Assembly (NCBI GenBank): GCA_017798145.1
Contig: CP059069.1
Coordinates: 1,225,226-1,289,225, forward strand
Direction: 5' to 3'
From: Akkermansiaceae bacterium
GTDB lineage: Bacteria > Verrucomicrobiota > Verrucomicrobiia > Verrucomicrobiales > Akkermansiaceae
DNA: 64,000 bases
Each line of letters begins with the position of its first letter. Within the stretch, counting starts at the first letter, position 1. Shown one piece after another: positions 16,452 through 25,256 of the stretch. Below the pieces are notes generated by a model. That model made no database searches, was not told where the DNA came from, and worked only from the letters and a program-made list of their open reading frames with translations. A program made the translations under genes and the position numbers.

Positions 16452-18179
16452 GTGAGCCAGCTCAATCTCGGCGAGCGCTACTTTGCCACCCGCGAGCGCA
16501 TTTCGCAGGTCATCAGTGGCATAACTGAGCTTGCCGAGGACACCTCCACGGATCTCGGTGACGCCCTTGCCGCCGAAAGCCTGGAAAAGGATCTCGGCGT
16601 ACCCTTCCTTTTCGTCGTCTGCGGGGAGGTCAACGCCGGGAAATCCTCCCTCATCAACGGCCTCTTCGGCCGGGAACTATGCAAGGTGAACATCCTGCCG
16701 GAAACGGACAGGGTGATCTGGTATCGCTACGGCGCACCGCCGCGCGATCTGGCGACCACCCCCTCGCTGGAGGAGCGATACCGCCCCATCGAGTTCCTCA
16801 GGGACTTCAACCTCGTGGACACGCCCGGAACGAATTCCATCGTCAAGGGGCACCAGGAAATCACCGAACGCTTCCTGCCCGTAGCAGACCTCATCCTCTT
16901 CGTGTTCCCCGTAACCAACCCCTGGGGCGGAGCCACCTGGAACCTGATCTCAGGCCTCCCGAAGGAATGCCATCCCAGGATTGCCTTCGTGATCCAGCAG
17001 GCGGACCAGCGCGAGTCGGCGGACATCAAGGTCATCATGGAGCACATGACAAACCTTTCCGTCCAACGGATCGGGATCGTCCCGCAGATTTTCCCGGTGT
17101 CCGGGAAAATGGCTTTTGAGGCCAAGCGGGCGGGCGCATTCGCCGAGCGCGATTATGAGAAAAGCGGCTTCCCGGCGCTCGAGGCATACATCAGCCGCCG
17201 CGTTTGCGACTCCCCGGAGCGCCGTGCAACCCTCCACACCTGGAGCAACAATGCGTCCAACGCACTCCGCAAGATCGAGGATCGCATCGAAGACCTGACC
17301 CATGTCCTCAGCGACCAGAGCCGCTTCCTCTCGGGCATCGAGGATGAGATCGATGCCATGCGCGAAAGGCTGGTCAGCCGCCTGCCTCGCCACCTCGCCG
17401 GTGTGGCCGAGGTGTTCGAGAGCGAGGCCGTTTGGGTCACCCGCTCCCTGAGGAAATGGCTCGGTGTCACCCGCTCCGTGTTCCGCATCTTCGTGGGCGA
17501 CAGGACGGGTAGCGATACGGAAGCCCTGTTCATCGAGCGGCTGCGCCTCGCCGTGGAGTCCGTTGCGGCATCCGACGGCGCGGATGTCGTCGCAGCCTGC
17601 CGCAGCCACTGGCAGGAACTAGGCACCCGCGTTAAGGAGGCGATAGGCACGGATGTCGATGAACAGGAGCCCATCGCCGAAAAGCTCGAACAGGCGCGCT
17701 CTCGTTTCGTGCAGCGGATAGGCCGCGCGGCACACCAGGGCATTGGCAACCTGCATGTCCGCAAGGCGCTTGAGCGCGAGCTGCGCCGCCGCAACCTTGC
17801 GCTGAAATCATTCACCGCCACCACCCTCCTCTTCCTCAGCCTCGGAGCCCTCTGCGGGATCTTCGGCTTCGCATGGCTGCCGTGGCTCTTTTGCGGCATC
17901 GCGCTGGTATTCATGGTCGGCGGCACTGCCATCGCACTCATCACCCGTTGGAAAATCTCCAAGGACTTTCAGGACTCCCTGCTCGATACCTGCGGTACCT
18001 TCGCGGATACGCTGCGCACCGATTACGAGGAAGCGCTCCGCATCTTCTTTCAGGACTACACCACCTGCCTGAACTCCATCCGCAAGCACCTCGCCCGCCA
18101 GAAACTCGCCATCGAGCCGAAACTCGGCCGCTGGCATGAGCTTTTCCTGACCCTGAAATCCATCGAGCAGGACTCCTGA
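16452..18179 (+). CDS. Dynamin-family membrane GTPase
   Basis: The 575-residue protein has a GTPase domain at the N-terminus: G1 GEVNAGKSS (residues 58-66), G3 LVDTPGTNS, and long helical regions after it. Near the C-terminus two closely spaced hydrophobic helices (about residues 455-500) form a membrane paddle-like element, as in bacterial dynamin-like proteins that remodel or protect membranes. At the G4 position, where N/T-K-x-D is expected, the sequence reads VIQQADQ, so base recognition is unusual. The start is GTG. No second dynamin gene lies beside it, although many bacteria carry such genes in pairs. Confidence 0.8.
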   Translation: MSQLNLGERYFATRERISQVISGITELAEDTSTDLGDALAAESLEKDLGVPFLFVVCGEVNAGKSSLINGLFGRELCKVNILPETDRVIWYRYGAPPRDLATTPSLEERYRPIEFLRDFNLVDTPGTNSIVKGHQEITERFLPVADLILFVFPVTNPWGGATWNLISGLPKECHPRIAFVIQQADQRESADIKVIMEHMTNLSVQRIGIVPQIFPVSGKMAFEAKRAGAFAERDYEKSGFPALEAYISRRVCDSPERRATLHTWSNNASNALRKIEDRIEDLTHVLSDQSRFLSGIEDEIDAMRERLVSRLPRHLAGVAEVFESEAVWVTRSLRKWLGVTRSVFRIFVGDRTGSDTEALFIERLRLAVESVAASDGADVVAACRSHWQELGTRVKEAIGTDVDEQEPIAEKLEQARSRFVQRIGRAAHQGIGNLHVRKALERELRRRNLALKSFTATTLLFLSLGALCGIFGFAWLPWLFCGIALVFMVGGTAIALITRWKISKDFQDSLLDTCGTFADTLRTDYEEALRIFFQDYTTCLNSIRKHLARQKLAIEPKLGRWHELFLTLKSIEQDS

Positions 18180-18238
18180 AGGAACAAGCGCCGACCTGGG
18201 CGCGGGGGAAATACGCGCTTGCAAATCTTTCGGTTTGA

Positions 18239-18775
18239 ATGACTATCCATGTCGATTTAATGGCTAGGGAAATCAGTTGCGAGCGCATCCGCCCGACCCC
18301 GCAAGGGAAGCGGGATCCGGTCTCGCGCCTGCGCTCCGTGCCCCACCGCCAGCCATTCGTGAGGGCGGTCATCATTTCCGCGATGCACTACATGGGGATC
18401 ATCGCCGCCGCCACCACACTCACTGTTTACCTCTTCCAGCCAAGCCCTCTCGCCACCAAGGTGCTCGTCGCCACCCTCGGATACACGGCAGCCACCTGGC
18501 TGGTGGCTTTTTTCAAGAGGCGCAACACCCATTGCCCGCTTTGCAAGGGGACCCCTCTCATCAATAGCGGCGCCCTGCCGCACAAGAAGGCGTTCCGCCT
18601 CTATCCTTTCAACCAGGGCGTGAGCGCAACCCTCTCCATCATCGCCACCCAGAAGTTCCGCTGCATGTATTGCGGCACGGGCTTCGACATACTCAAGGAA
18701 CCTTCCCACCTGCGCGGCAAGGAAGCCCAGGGCTACAGCTACGAGAACACCTACTCGGCGGACGAGAAACCCTGA
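18239..18775 (+). CDS. Small membrane protein with split zinc ribbon
   Basis: The 178-residue product has two hydrophobic helices (about residues 40-80) followed by two Cys pairs, CPLC near residue 100 and CMYC near residue 142, spaced about 40 residues apart as in a zinc ribbon. I do not recognise the family. Cys-pair plus membrane-helix architecture is shared with the 142-residue protein at 31885, although the order differs. The gene ends three bases before the convergent rodA stop. Confidence 0.6.
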   Translation: MTIHVDLMAREISCERIRPTPQGKRDPVSRLRSVPHRQPFVRAVIISAMHYMGIIAAATTLTVYLFQPSPLATKVLVATLGYTAATWLVAFFKRRNTHCPLCKGTPLINSGALPHKKAFRLYPFNQGVSATLSIIATQKFRCMYCGTGFDILKEPSHLRGKEAQGYSYENTYSADEKP

Positions 18776-18778
18776 AAG

Positions 18779-19963
18779 TCAGCCCTGTTCCGGCGTCACC
18801 CGGTGCCTGTGCACCCATACGCTCTGCACCAGTCCGAGCAGGAACATGCAGATCACCACGAAAGTCCCCGAGTAGCTCACGAGCGGCAGCGGGATCCCGG
18901 TGATCGGCATAAGCAGGACGCACATCCCGATGTTTTCGTAGATGTGCGCGAACAACAGGGCGACGACCATGCAGACGATCAGCCTCCCGGACACATCCCG
19001 GCTGTAGAAACCGATGAAAAGCCCCTGCACCAGCAGGAGCACGAAGGCACCCAGCAGCAGCAGCATCCCCCGGAAACCCAGCTCCTCCGCGATCACCGCA
19101 ACAATGAAATCGTTATGCGCCGTGAGGTGGGGGATGAACCTCTTGTCGTGGAGGGAGCCCTTGTCCGAAGTCGCCTTCCAGCCGACCCCTTTCCAGCCCG
19201 CCTTGCCCACGGCCATGGAAACGTTGTGCGGGGCGTATCCGTCGCCCTTGATGTCCACTTGCTGCCCCTGCATCATGCGCAGCCAGAGATCGATGCGGTC
19301 TGGCCCGCGCTCTGAAACGAGGGGCAGGACCACGAAATAGAGGATGGGAAGCGCGCCTGCGGATACCAGGCCGATGAAGCTCAGGAAGCGGAAAGGAATC
19401 CCCGCCACCACCAGGGAAACGATCACCACCGGGATCCACACCAGCGCGGAGCCCATGTCCCCCATCTTCATCACCATCAGGAAGGGGACGGCGGATACCA
19501 CGCCGATGATGCCGATGCGTATGAAAGGGTCGCCGAGGATCCGGTGCAGCTTGGGCAGGTCCTGCATCAGCCAGGCGATCATGATGATGCCCGATGTCAC
19601 ACCGAGCTGGGCGGGCTGGAAGCTGAGCCCGGCGATCACGAGGCGGTGCACCTCATCGTCCTTCTGCATCGCCATCACCATCAGCCCGAGGCTCACCGCA
19701 TAGAGCGGGATGCCGAGCCAGCGTATCCACTTGTAGTCGATGAGCGCCGCCACGAAATACGCCACGCTGCCCACCACGATCCACATCTTCTGCTGGGAGG
19801 CGTAGTAGAGCCCGGCAGAGCCGAACTCCTTCATTTTTTCCGGACTGATCGGCAGGTGCCGCGCCGCGCTCTCGATCATGAACACACCGAATATGAGCAG
19901 CGCGTACATCACGAACACGAGCACCCAGTTCAGCCCGAGTATTTTCCGTAAAAATGGCGTCAT
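18779..19963 (-). CDS. rodA: Rod-shape SEDS glycosyltransferase RodA
   Basis: RodA polymerises lipid II into glycan strands during cell elongation, together with a class B penicillin-binding protein. The 394-residue product has about ten membrane helices and SEDS landmarks: the loop AGLSFQPAQLGVTSG, where the family usually has QPSE, KMGDMGSALV, VVAGIPFRF, FIPHLTAHNDFIVAVIAEELGF and the end motif PLVSYSGTF. The large extracellular loop before the ATAHNDF-type motif favours RodA over FtsW. No mreBCD or pbp2 gene is adjacent. Confidence 0.87.
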   Translation of the reverse strand: MTPFLRKILGLNWVLVFVMYALLIFGVFMIESAARHLPISPEKMKEFGSAGLYYASQQKMWIVVGSVAYFVAALIDYKWIRWLGIPLYAVSLGLMVMAMQKDDEVHRLVIAGLSFQPAQLGVTSGIIMIAWLMQDLPKLHRILGDPFIRIGIIGVVSAVPFLMVMKMGDMGSALVWIPVVIVSLVVAGIPFRFLSFIGLVSAGALPILYFVVLPLVSERGPDRIDLWLRMMQGQQVDIKGDGYAPHNVSMAVGKAGWKGVGWKATSDKGSLHDKRFIPHLTAHNDFIVAVIAEELGFRGMLLLLGAFVLLLVQGLFIGFYSRDVSGRLIVCMVVALLFAHIYENIGMCVLLMPITGIPLPLVSYSGTFVVICMFLLGLVQSVWVHRHRVTPEQG

Positions 19964-20065
19964 CTCCCCCTAAGGCGGCAACCATATCCACACGCCCCGC
20001 CTTGGCAAGCAGGCATCCCCGCCCCCGGCGAAGATATTCCGCTCCAAGGCAGGCAAGGGATCAGC

Positions 20066-21448
20066 TCATCGCCCCTTTGCCGCGGGATCCGGCCAATCGG
20101 GGTGCGGGGAGCGGGCGGCGTTCATCATGGAGATGGCCTTGGCGACGAGATCCGGGTGCTTCGCAGCGAGATCGTCCGACTCGGCAAGGTCATCGGCAAG
20201 GTTGTAGAGCTCTACGGCCCCCCCGCGCTTGGGCCGGACGGCTTTCCAATCGCCGAAGCGGATCGCCTGGATGCTCTTGCTCCCGTCCTTGCCCTCGTGG
20301 AGTTCCCAGTAGAAGTGTTCGCGGGCGGGAGCCGGCCCTCCCTTGAGGAAGGTGGCGAGGGAATGGCCGTCGGGGCGGAAGCCATCGGGGATCTCCGCGC
20401 CGCCCAGCTCGGCGAAGGTCGGCAAGAGATCCCAGAAGGCCCATGGCTCATCGGTGACGCGCCCGGAGGGGATCGTTCCAGGCCACCAGGCGAAGGAGGC
20501 CTGCCGCAGGGCTCCCTCGTACATCCCGCGCTTGAAGCCGCGCAGCTTGCCTCCCATGGCCTGGTCGAAGCGTTTCCCGAGCGCTGAATCCGGAGGGAAG
20601 GACGAGCCGTTGTCCCCGGAAAAGACGATGAGTGTGTCCTTTGCGATGCCCTTTTCCTCAAGCAGGGCGACGAGTGCGCCGACATCGGAATCGAGACGCG
20701 AAACCATCGCCGCATAATTCTTCTCCTGCTCGCTCCAGGGCTTGTCCGCGTAGATTCCCTGGTCATCGATTTCGTAGCGCCCGTGCGGCAGGGTGATGGC
20801 GTAGAAGAGGAAAAAGGGCTCCTCTGAGTTTGCGCCTACCCATTTCAGCACATCGCGCTGGATCAACTCCTGGGCATATGCCTTTTTTTGCCCGTTGGCG
20901 TTTTCCGGGATTTCGAAGCGCTTGTCTCCATCGTAGAGGTAGGTGGGAAAATAGCTATGGGCGTGGCGCTGGCAGTTGTAGCCGTAGAAGTGGTCGATGC
21001 CGTTCTTGAAAGGGCTGCCGGTGGTGTCGAACATGCCCATGCCCCACTTGCCCATCGTGGCGGTCTGGTATCCGGCGGACTTGAGGATCTTAGCGACGGT
21101 GACGGTATCCGCCGGAAGCGGGCGCTGGCCTTCCGGTTTCGCCTCGCGGTTGGCGCGTGTGGGGCAATGCCCCATGTGCAGGCCGGTGAAAAAGGAGGAG
21201 CGCGCGGGTGCGCAGACGCTGGTGCCGGTGTAGGCGGAGGTGTAGCGGGTGCCCTCGTTGCAGAGCCGGTCCAGGTTCGGCGTCTTGATGAGCTTCTGCC
21301 CATAGACGCCCAGATCGCCCATCGAAATGTCATCGGAGAGGATGAAAATCAGGTTGGGCTTCCGTTTCTCCGCAGCATACGCCAGCCCATACAGGCAGAG
21401 GACGGAAATGGTGAGGGCTTGAATGAGTTTCCCCGTGGATCGTTTCAT
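20066..21448 (-). CDS. Secreted sulfatase (formylglycine type, family S1)
   Basis: Sulfatases hydrolyse sulfate esters, here probably of an extracellular polysaccharide. From the ATG at 21448 the 460-residue protein has a signal peptide (to about LAYA), the metal-binding [16 protein letters not shown], and the maturation motif CAPAR (Cys79), whose Cys becomes formylglycine. Further active-site segments are [17 protein letters not shown] and FSGDNGSS. The gene follows the secreted isomerase-like gene by about 25 bases on the same strand and is probably cotranscribed with it. No formylglycine-generating enzyme is encoded in the window. Confidence 0.93.
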   Translation of the reverse strand: MKRSTGKLIQALTISVLCLYGLAYAAEKRKPNLIFILSDDISMGDLGVYGQKLIKTPNLDRLCNEGTRYTSAYTGTSVCAPARSSFFTGLHMGHCPTRANREAKPEGQRPLPADTVTVAKILKSAGYQTATMGKWGMGMFDTTGSPFKNGIDHFYGYNCQRHAHSYFPTYLYDGDKRFEIPENANGQKKAYAQELIQRDVLKWVGANSEEPFFLFYAITLPHGRYEIDDQGIYADKPWSEQEKNYAAMVSRLDSDVGALVALLEEKGIAKDTLIVFSGDNGSSFPPDSALGKRFDQAMGGKLRGFKRGMYEGALRQASFAWWPGTIPSGRVTDEPWAFWDLLPTFAELGGAEIPDGFRPDGHSLATFLKGGPAPAREHFYWELHEGKDGSKSIQAIRFGDWKAVRPKRGGAVELYNLADDLAESDDLAAKHPDLVAKAISMMNAARSPHPDWPDPAAKGR

Positions 21449-21473
21449 GCTCACGAAACTCCGGGAACCGTCC

Positions 21474-22280
21474 CTACTTGTCCAGCCGCGAGATGGACTT
21501 CCAGGCGGCGATGGATGCCTTGAGGTTCGCCCTCTTATCCCCCTTGAGGGCGTGACACTGCAAGGCGACAGGGCCCTTGAAATCCGATTTCCGCAGGACA
21601 GCCAGAAGCCTTTGCATGGGGAAATCCCCCTCCCCCAGCGGGCGGATCAGGGCGACCCAGTCCTTGCCCCCCTCGTCCGCACCGTTGACGCTGACAGCGA
21701 AAAGCTTGGCGCCCACGGCAGTGATGGTTTTCTCAAGATCCGCAGGATCCTCGTTTTTCAGGAAATGACAAAGGTTGAACATCACACCAAGCCGGGGATG
21801 ATCGACCTTGGAAACCATTTCCATCGCCTGCGGCATGGTGGCGATAGCGAAGCCGTGGTGCGGGTAGAGCGCGACTTTCATATCCAGGGTTTCGGCGAGA
21901 GCGCAGATACCCCCGATGCGGGCGGGGGTATCCGGGGTGATTTTCCTGACAGTGAGCTCGATCAACGCACCCTTTCCCGCCAGCGGGCGGAGACCTGCCG
22001 CATCGAGATCCTTGCCATCGACATCTCGGTAAACGCTAAGGACCCTGATCCCTTCCTTTTCATAGGCAGCTACCTTTCCCGCAAGAACATCGCCTCCCCC
22101 ATGGATCTGGCTGACACCGGCATAGCCCGATTTCCTAACAAAGGCCGCCTCTTCCCCATCGGCCCCGAAGCCGAGCCCGTTCTCAAACACGTAAAGTGCG
22201 GGCGGCTCCGCCCAGGCGCAAACCGAGACAGTGAAAATCAGGGCGGCAATCCGCTGGCGCAGGCTCATGCGGGTGAGCAT
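21474..22280 (-). CDS. Secreted sugar-isomerase-like TIM-barrel protein
   Basis: The 268-residue protein has a signal peptide (cleavage after about AWA, residue 24) and an AP-endonuclease-2/xylose-isomerase-like barrel: [71 protein letters not shown] and [10 protein letters not shown]. Metal-ligand positions of the fold (His in YPHHG, His in NLCHF) are present. Exported members of this fold are frequent in Verrucomicrobiota and Planctomycetota and are usually of unknown substrate. It sits upstream of the sulfatase in a two-gene unit, which suggests a joint role in sulfated glycan use. Confidence 0.72.
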   Translation of the reverse strand: MLTRMSLRQRIAALIFTVSVCAWAEPPALYVFENGLGFGADGEEAAFVRKSGYAGVSQIHGGGDVLAGKVAAYEKEGIRVLSVYRDVDGKDLDAAGLRPLAGKGALIELTVRKITPDTPARIGGICALAETLDMKVALYPHHGFAIATMPQAMEMVSKVDHPRLGVMFNLCHFLKNEDPADLEKTITAVGAKLFAVSVNGADEGGKDWVALIRPLGEGDFPMQRLLAVLRKSDFKGPVALQCHALKGDKRANLKASIAAWKSISRLDK

Positions 22281-22341
22281 CGCGCATGAACCGTACCAGA
22301 TTGAAGCACAATCGGCGGGTGCCGACGATCCCTCATTTAAT

Positions 22342-22376
22342 GGTTTGGAATTCGAAATTCGTTGCTTAGGGTTTGG
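22342..22376 (+). repeat. Heptamer-phased leader of coaD
   Basis: Five 7-base blocks GGTTTGG, AATTCGA, AATTCGT, TGCTTAG and GGTTTGG end five bases before the coaD ATG. The first and last blocks are identical and the second and third differ in one base. Confidence 0.65.
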
Positions 22377-22381
22377 GTCCC

Positions 22382-22879
22382 ATGCGCACCGCCGTCTATG
22401 CAGGCTCCTTCGATCCGCCGACCAACGGCCATCTCTGGATGGTCGAGCGCGGCCTCCAGATGTTTGACCGGCTCATCGTCGCGATCGGCAGCAATCCCGC
22501 GAAATCCTATTCCTATTCGCTCGGTGAGCGCCTTGAAATGCTCCGTGCCTCCGTCCCGGAAAGCGGGCGACTGGAGGTCGCCCATTTCGACAACCGCTAC
22601 CTCGTCGATTATGCGAAGAAGATGGATGCCGCCTACATCCTTCGAGGCATACGCTCTCCCAACGACTACGAATACGAGCGTGTGATGCGCCATATCAATG
22701 CCGACATGGCGCCCGAGATCACCACGGTATTCCTGATGCCGCCGCGCGATATCGCGGAGCTTTCCTCCAGCATGATCAAGTCCCTCACCGGCCCGGATGG
22801 CTGGGAGGAAACGGTCAGGCGCTACGTCCCTCCGCAGGTCTTCGATGTCCTCAGGCAGGGGCCGAAGCCCGTTTCCTGA
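22382..22879 (+). CDS. coaD: Phosphopantetheine adenylyltransferase
   Basis: CoaD transfers AMP from ATP to 4'-phosphopantetheine to give dephospho-CoA, the penultimate step of CoA synthesis. From the ATG at 22382 the product is 165 residues. It begins with the nucleotidyltransferase signature [21 protein letters not shown], which contains the TxGH-like motif. It continues with [41 protein letters not shown] and [10 protein letters not shown], matching the family in order and length. A TTG at 22373 is in frame but lies in the repeat leader. Confidence 0.94.
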   Translation: MRTAVYAGSFDPPTNGHLWMVERGLQMFDRLIVAIGSNPAKSYSYSLGERLEMLRASVPESGRLEVAHFDNRYLVDYAKKMDAAYILRGIRSPNDYEYERVMRHINADMAPEITTVFLMPPRDIAELSSSMIKSLTGPDGWEETVRRYVPPQVFDVLRQGPKPVS

Positions 22880-22943
22880 CCGGACGGGGCATGCCATCGG
22901 GATTGTATTGCCCGGCGGGATCCATCCCGCTAGCCTCCGCAGC

Positions 22944-25202
22944 ATGAAACGCAGCCTGCTTGCCTTGGCCATCCTCTCCCAGCCGCTCACCGCCGAAAAG
23001 CCGCCCATCGCAGGAGCCGATGAGAACACGCCGTCCCAGGCGCACTATTTTTCCTGGATAGACAACACCAACGAGGGAACCACCACGGCGCAGACCGAGG
23101 CCAACATGGCTTTCTTCCAGTGGCTCAAAGACGAATACGGGATGCGACTCGACATCTACGCCTTCGATGCCGGTGCGATCGACGCGCCTAACTACTACGG
23201 AAAAACCGAAACCCGGAAATTCAAGTCGCAGTTCCCCGACGGATTCGCCCCGCTTGCGGAAAAAGCCAAGGGCTTCGGAGGCCGCCTCGGCGTCTGGCTC
23301 GGGCCGGACGGATTCGGAGACACCAGGCAGGAGGAGGATGCCCGCATTGAGCTGCTGACCTCGCTATGCCGGGATCACAACTTCCATCTTTTCAAAATGG
23401 ACGCCGTCTGCGGCCAGCTGCGCGATGAGAAGCAGGACGCCTTCATCCGCCTCATGGAATCCTGCCGCAAGCACAGCCCGGATCTCATCCTGCTCAACCA
23501 CCGTCTCAACCTCGGCAAGGCGGAACCCCACGCCACGACTTTCCTCTGGGAGGGCGCGGAGACATACATCGATGTCCACATGGTCAACAACAAGACCGCC
23601 ACCCACAACCGCGCCCAGGCGATCTCACGCGGCCTGCCGCCGGAGCTGAAGCGCCTTAGCGAAGACCATGGTGTCTGCCTTTCCTCATGCCTCGATTACT
23701 GGCAGGACGACCTGATCCTCCAGGCCTTCAACCGCTCCATGATCCTAGCCCCGCAGCTCTACGGCAGCCCCTGGTTTCTGCGTGATGACGAATTCCCGCA
23801 GCTCGCCCGCATTTTCAACCTCCACCGCCGCTACCGCCACATCCTCACCAAGGGCATCGTCCTTCCGGAGGAAAGCTATGGCCCGAACGCGGTCTCGCGG
23901 GGCGACGGAAAAACCCGGCTGATCACCCTCCGCAACCTCACCTGGGAGCCTGTGACACACGACATCGACCTCGATGAAAGCATCGGCCTCGAAAGCGAGG
24001 GAGGCCGCGAGGTGCGCCTGCTCCATCCCTACGAGGAAATCCTCGGCAAAGACCTACCCGTCGGCGCACCCATCGGCATAACCATCCATCCCTTCCGCTC
24101 CGTGCTCGTGCTGGTAACCACGGAGGGCTGCGATGAACCTTCGCTCGATGGTGGGCCGTACCGGGTCGTTCGGAACGTCGATGGCCAGGACATCGAGATC
24201 GACAGGCTTACGCCCATCGCCCTGAGGCAGCCATGGCACCGCAAGCTCGGGGATTTGGAAAAAACAGGGCTGCCGGCGGATTGGGTCGGCTTCTATGAGG
24301 CCACCTGCTACGCGGCAGACAACAACGCCCTGGAAATGCGCAGCTTGGAACGCTCCGGACCCACTGCCATCCCGGCGGTGAAAAACGCCCGCGACGCCTT
24401 CCTTGGCCAGGCTCTCATCAAGACCCGCGCCCTTTCCGACCAATTCATGTTCGATGGCGATCCCACCACGGTTTTCGATTTCATGGGCGTGGGCAAAGAC
24501 CGCCGCATCGAGGCTGGCTGCCTGCGCATCGACCTCGGATCGCCGCAGGAGTTCGATGTCTTCAGGATATCCACCCAGGCACCGGACCGCACCTTGATCT
24601 GGAATGCCGAGAATGGCGCGGAATTCAGCGAGGATCTCGTGACATGGGTTCCCTCCGAGGAAATGATTCAGGACGGTCCGGCGCTCAACGCCTATCCGCC
24701 CGCCGGCAAGTGGCGCTACTTCCGGATGAGGCAGGCGCCGGACCGCATTGCGGAGGTCGAGGCGTTCAAGGCGGGCTTGCCCCTGTCCCGTGACGGCTGG
24801 CGCGGCAGCAACCTCTTCGCCCATCCCGCCGCCGTCCCTGCGGTGGCAGCCTGGTCGGCCAAGGTGAAGGCCGATGAGATCACCCCGACATCTTACCTCT
24901 GCGTGGCGGTCGAGGGAAAACATGGCAAGGAAGGCTGCTACGCCGCCCTGCGCATGGACGGGAAGTTGATCGGTGCGCCTGATCGCGCCGTTTCCTACCC
25001 CATCAACCCATGGGAATACCCCACCCGCTCCCCGGAAACGGGCTACACCTACTACTTTCCGCTCGATGAAAGCATGGTGGGCAAGGAACTGGAAGTCGTC
25101 CTGCTAGGAATGAAGGGCGGCGGCACGGATCTACAGCCATCGGTCTGGATCACCGCCCGCGACCTTCCCTTCACCGTAGAGCGGGTGAAGATCCCGCGCT
25201 AG
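22944..25202 (+). CDS. Secreted clan GH-D (alpha-galactosidase-like) glycosidase
   Basis: From the ATG at 22944 the product is 752 residues with a signal peptide (MKRSLLALAILSQPLTA). The barrel shows clan GH-D features: RLGVWLGPDGFGDT, HLFKMDAVCGQLRDEK with the K-x-D nucleophile strand, GVCLSSCLDYWQDDL, and the downstream MILAPQLYGSPWFLRDDEF, as in melibiase-type GH27/GH36/GH31-like barrels. A beta-sandwich domain and a discoidin-like module (about residues 480-600, FMFDGDPTTVFDF, LRIDLGSPQEFDVFRIS) follow. The substrate is probably an alpha-linked glycan. The start excludes an upstream extension that overlaps coaD. Confidence 0.7.
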   Translation: MKRSLLALAILSQPLTAEKPPIAGADENTPSQAHYFSWIDNTNEGTTTAQTEANMAFFQWLKDEYGMRLDIYAFDAGAIDAPNYYGKTETRKFKSQFPDGFAPLAEKAKGFGGRLGVWLGPDGFGDTRQEEDARIELLTSLCRDHNFHLFKMDAVCGQLRDEKQDAFIRLMESCRKHSPDLILLNHRLNLGKAEPHATTFLWEGAETYIDVHMVNNKTATHNRAQAISRGLPPELKRLSEDHGVCLSSCLDYWQDDLILQAFNRSMILAPQLYGSPWFLRDDEFPQLARIFNLHRRYRHILTKGIVLPEESYGPNAVSRGDGKTRLITLRNLTWEPVTHDIDLDESIGLESEGGREVRLLHPYEEILGKDLPVGAPIGITIHPFRSVLVLVTTEGCDEPSLDGGPYRVVRNVDGQDIEIDRLTPIALRQPWHRKLGDLEKTGLPADWVGFYEATCYAADNNALEMRSLERSGPTAIPAVKNARDAFLGQALIKTRALSDQFMFDGDPTTVFDFMGVGKDRRIEAGCLRIDLGSPQEFDVFRISTQAPDRTLIWNAENGAEFSEDLVTWVPSEEMIQDGPALNAYPPAGKWRYFRMRQAPDRIAEVEAFKAGLPLSRDGWRGSNLFAHPAAVPAVAAWSAKVKADEITPTSYLCVAVEGKHGKEGCYAALRMDGKLIGAPDRAVSYPINPWEYPTRSPETGYTYYFPLDESMVGKELEVVLLGMKGGGTDLQPSVWITARDLPFTVERVKIPR

Positions 25203-25256
25203 GGGATGCCGTGACGCCGATTGGCGGGGGTGCGGAATGTCTGGGAACAGCAAGGG

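Noticed and set aside
22373-22381. TTG start for coaD
   Set aside because: The ATG at 22382 matches the family start exactly, and the TTG lies in the repeat leader.
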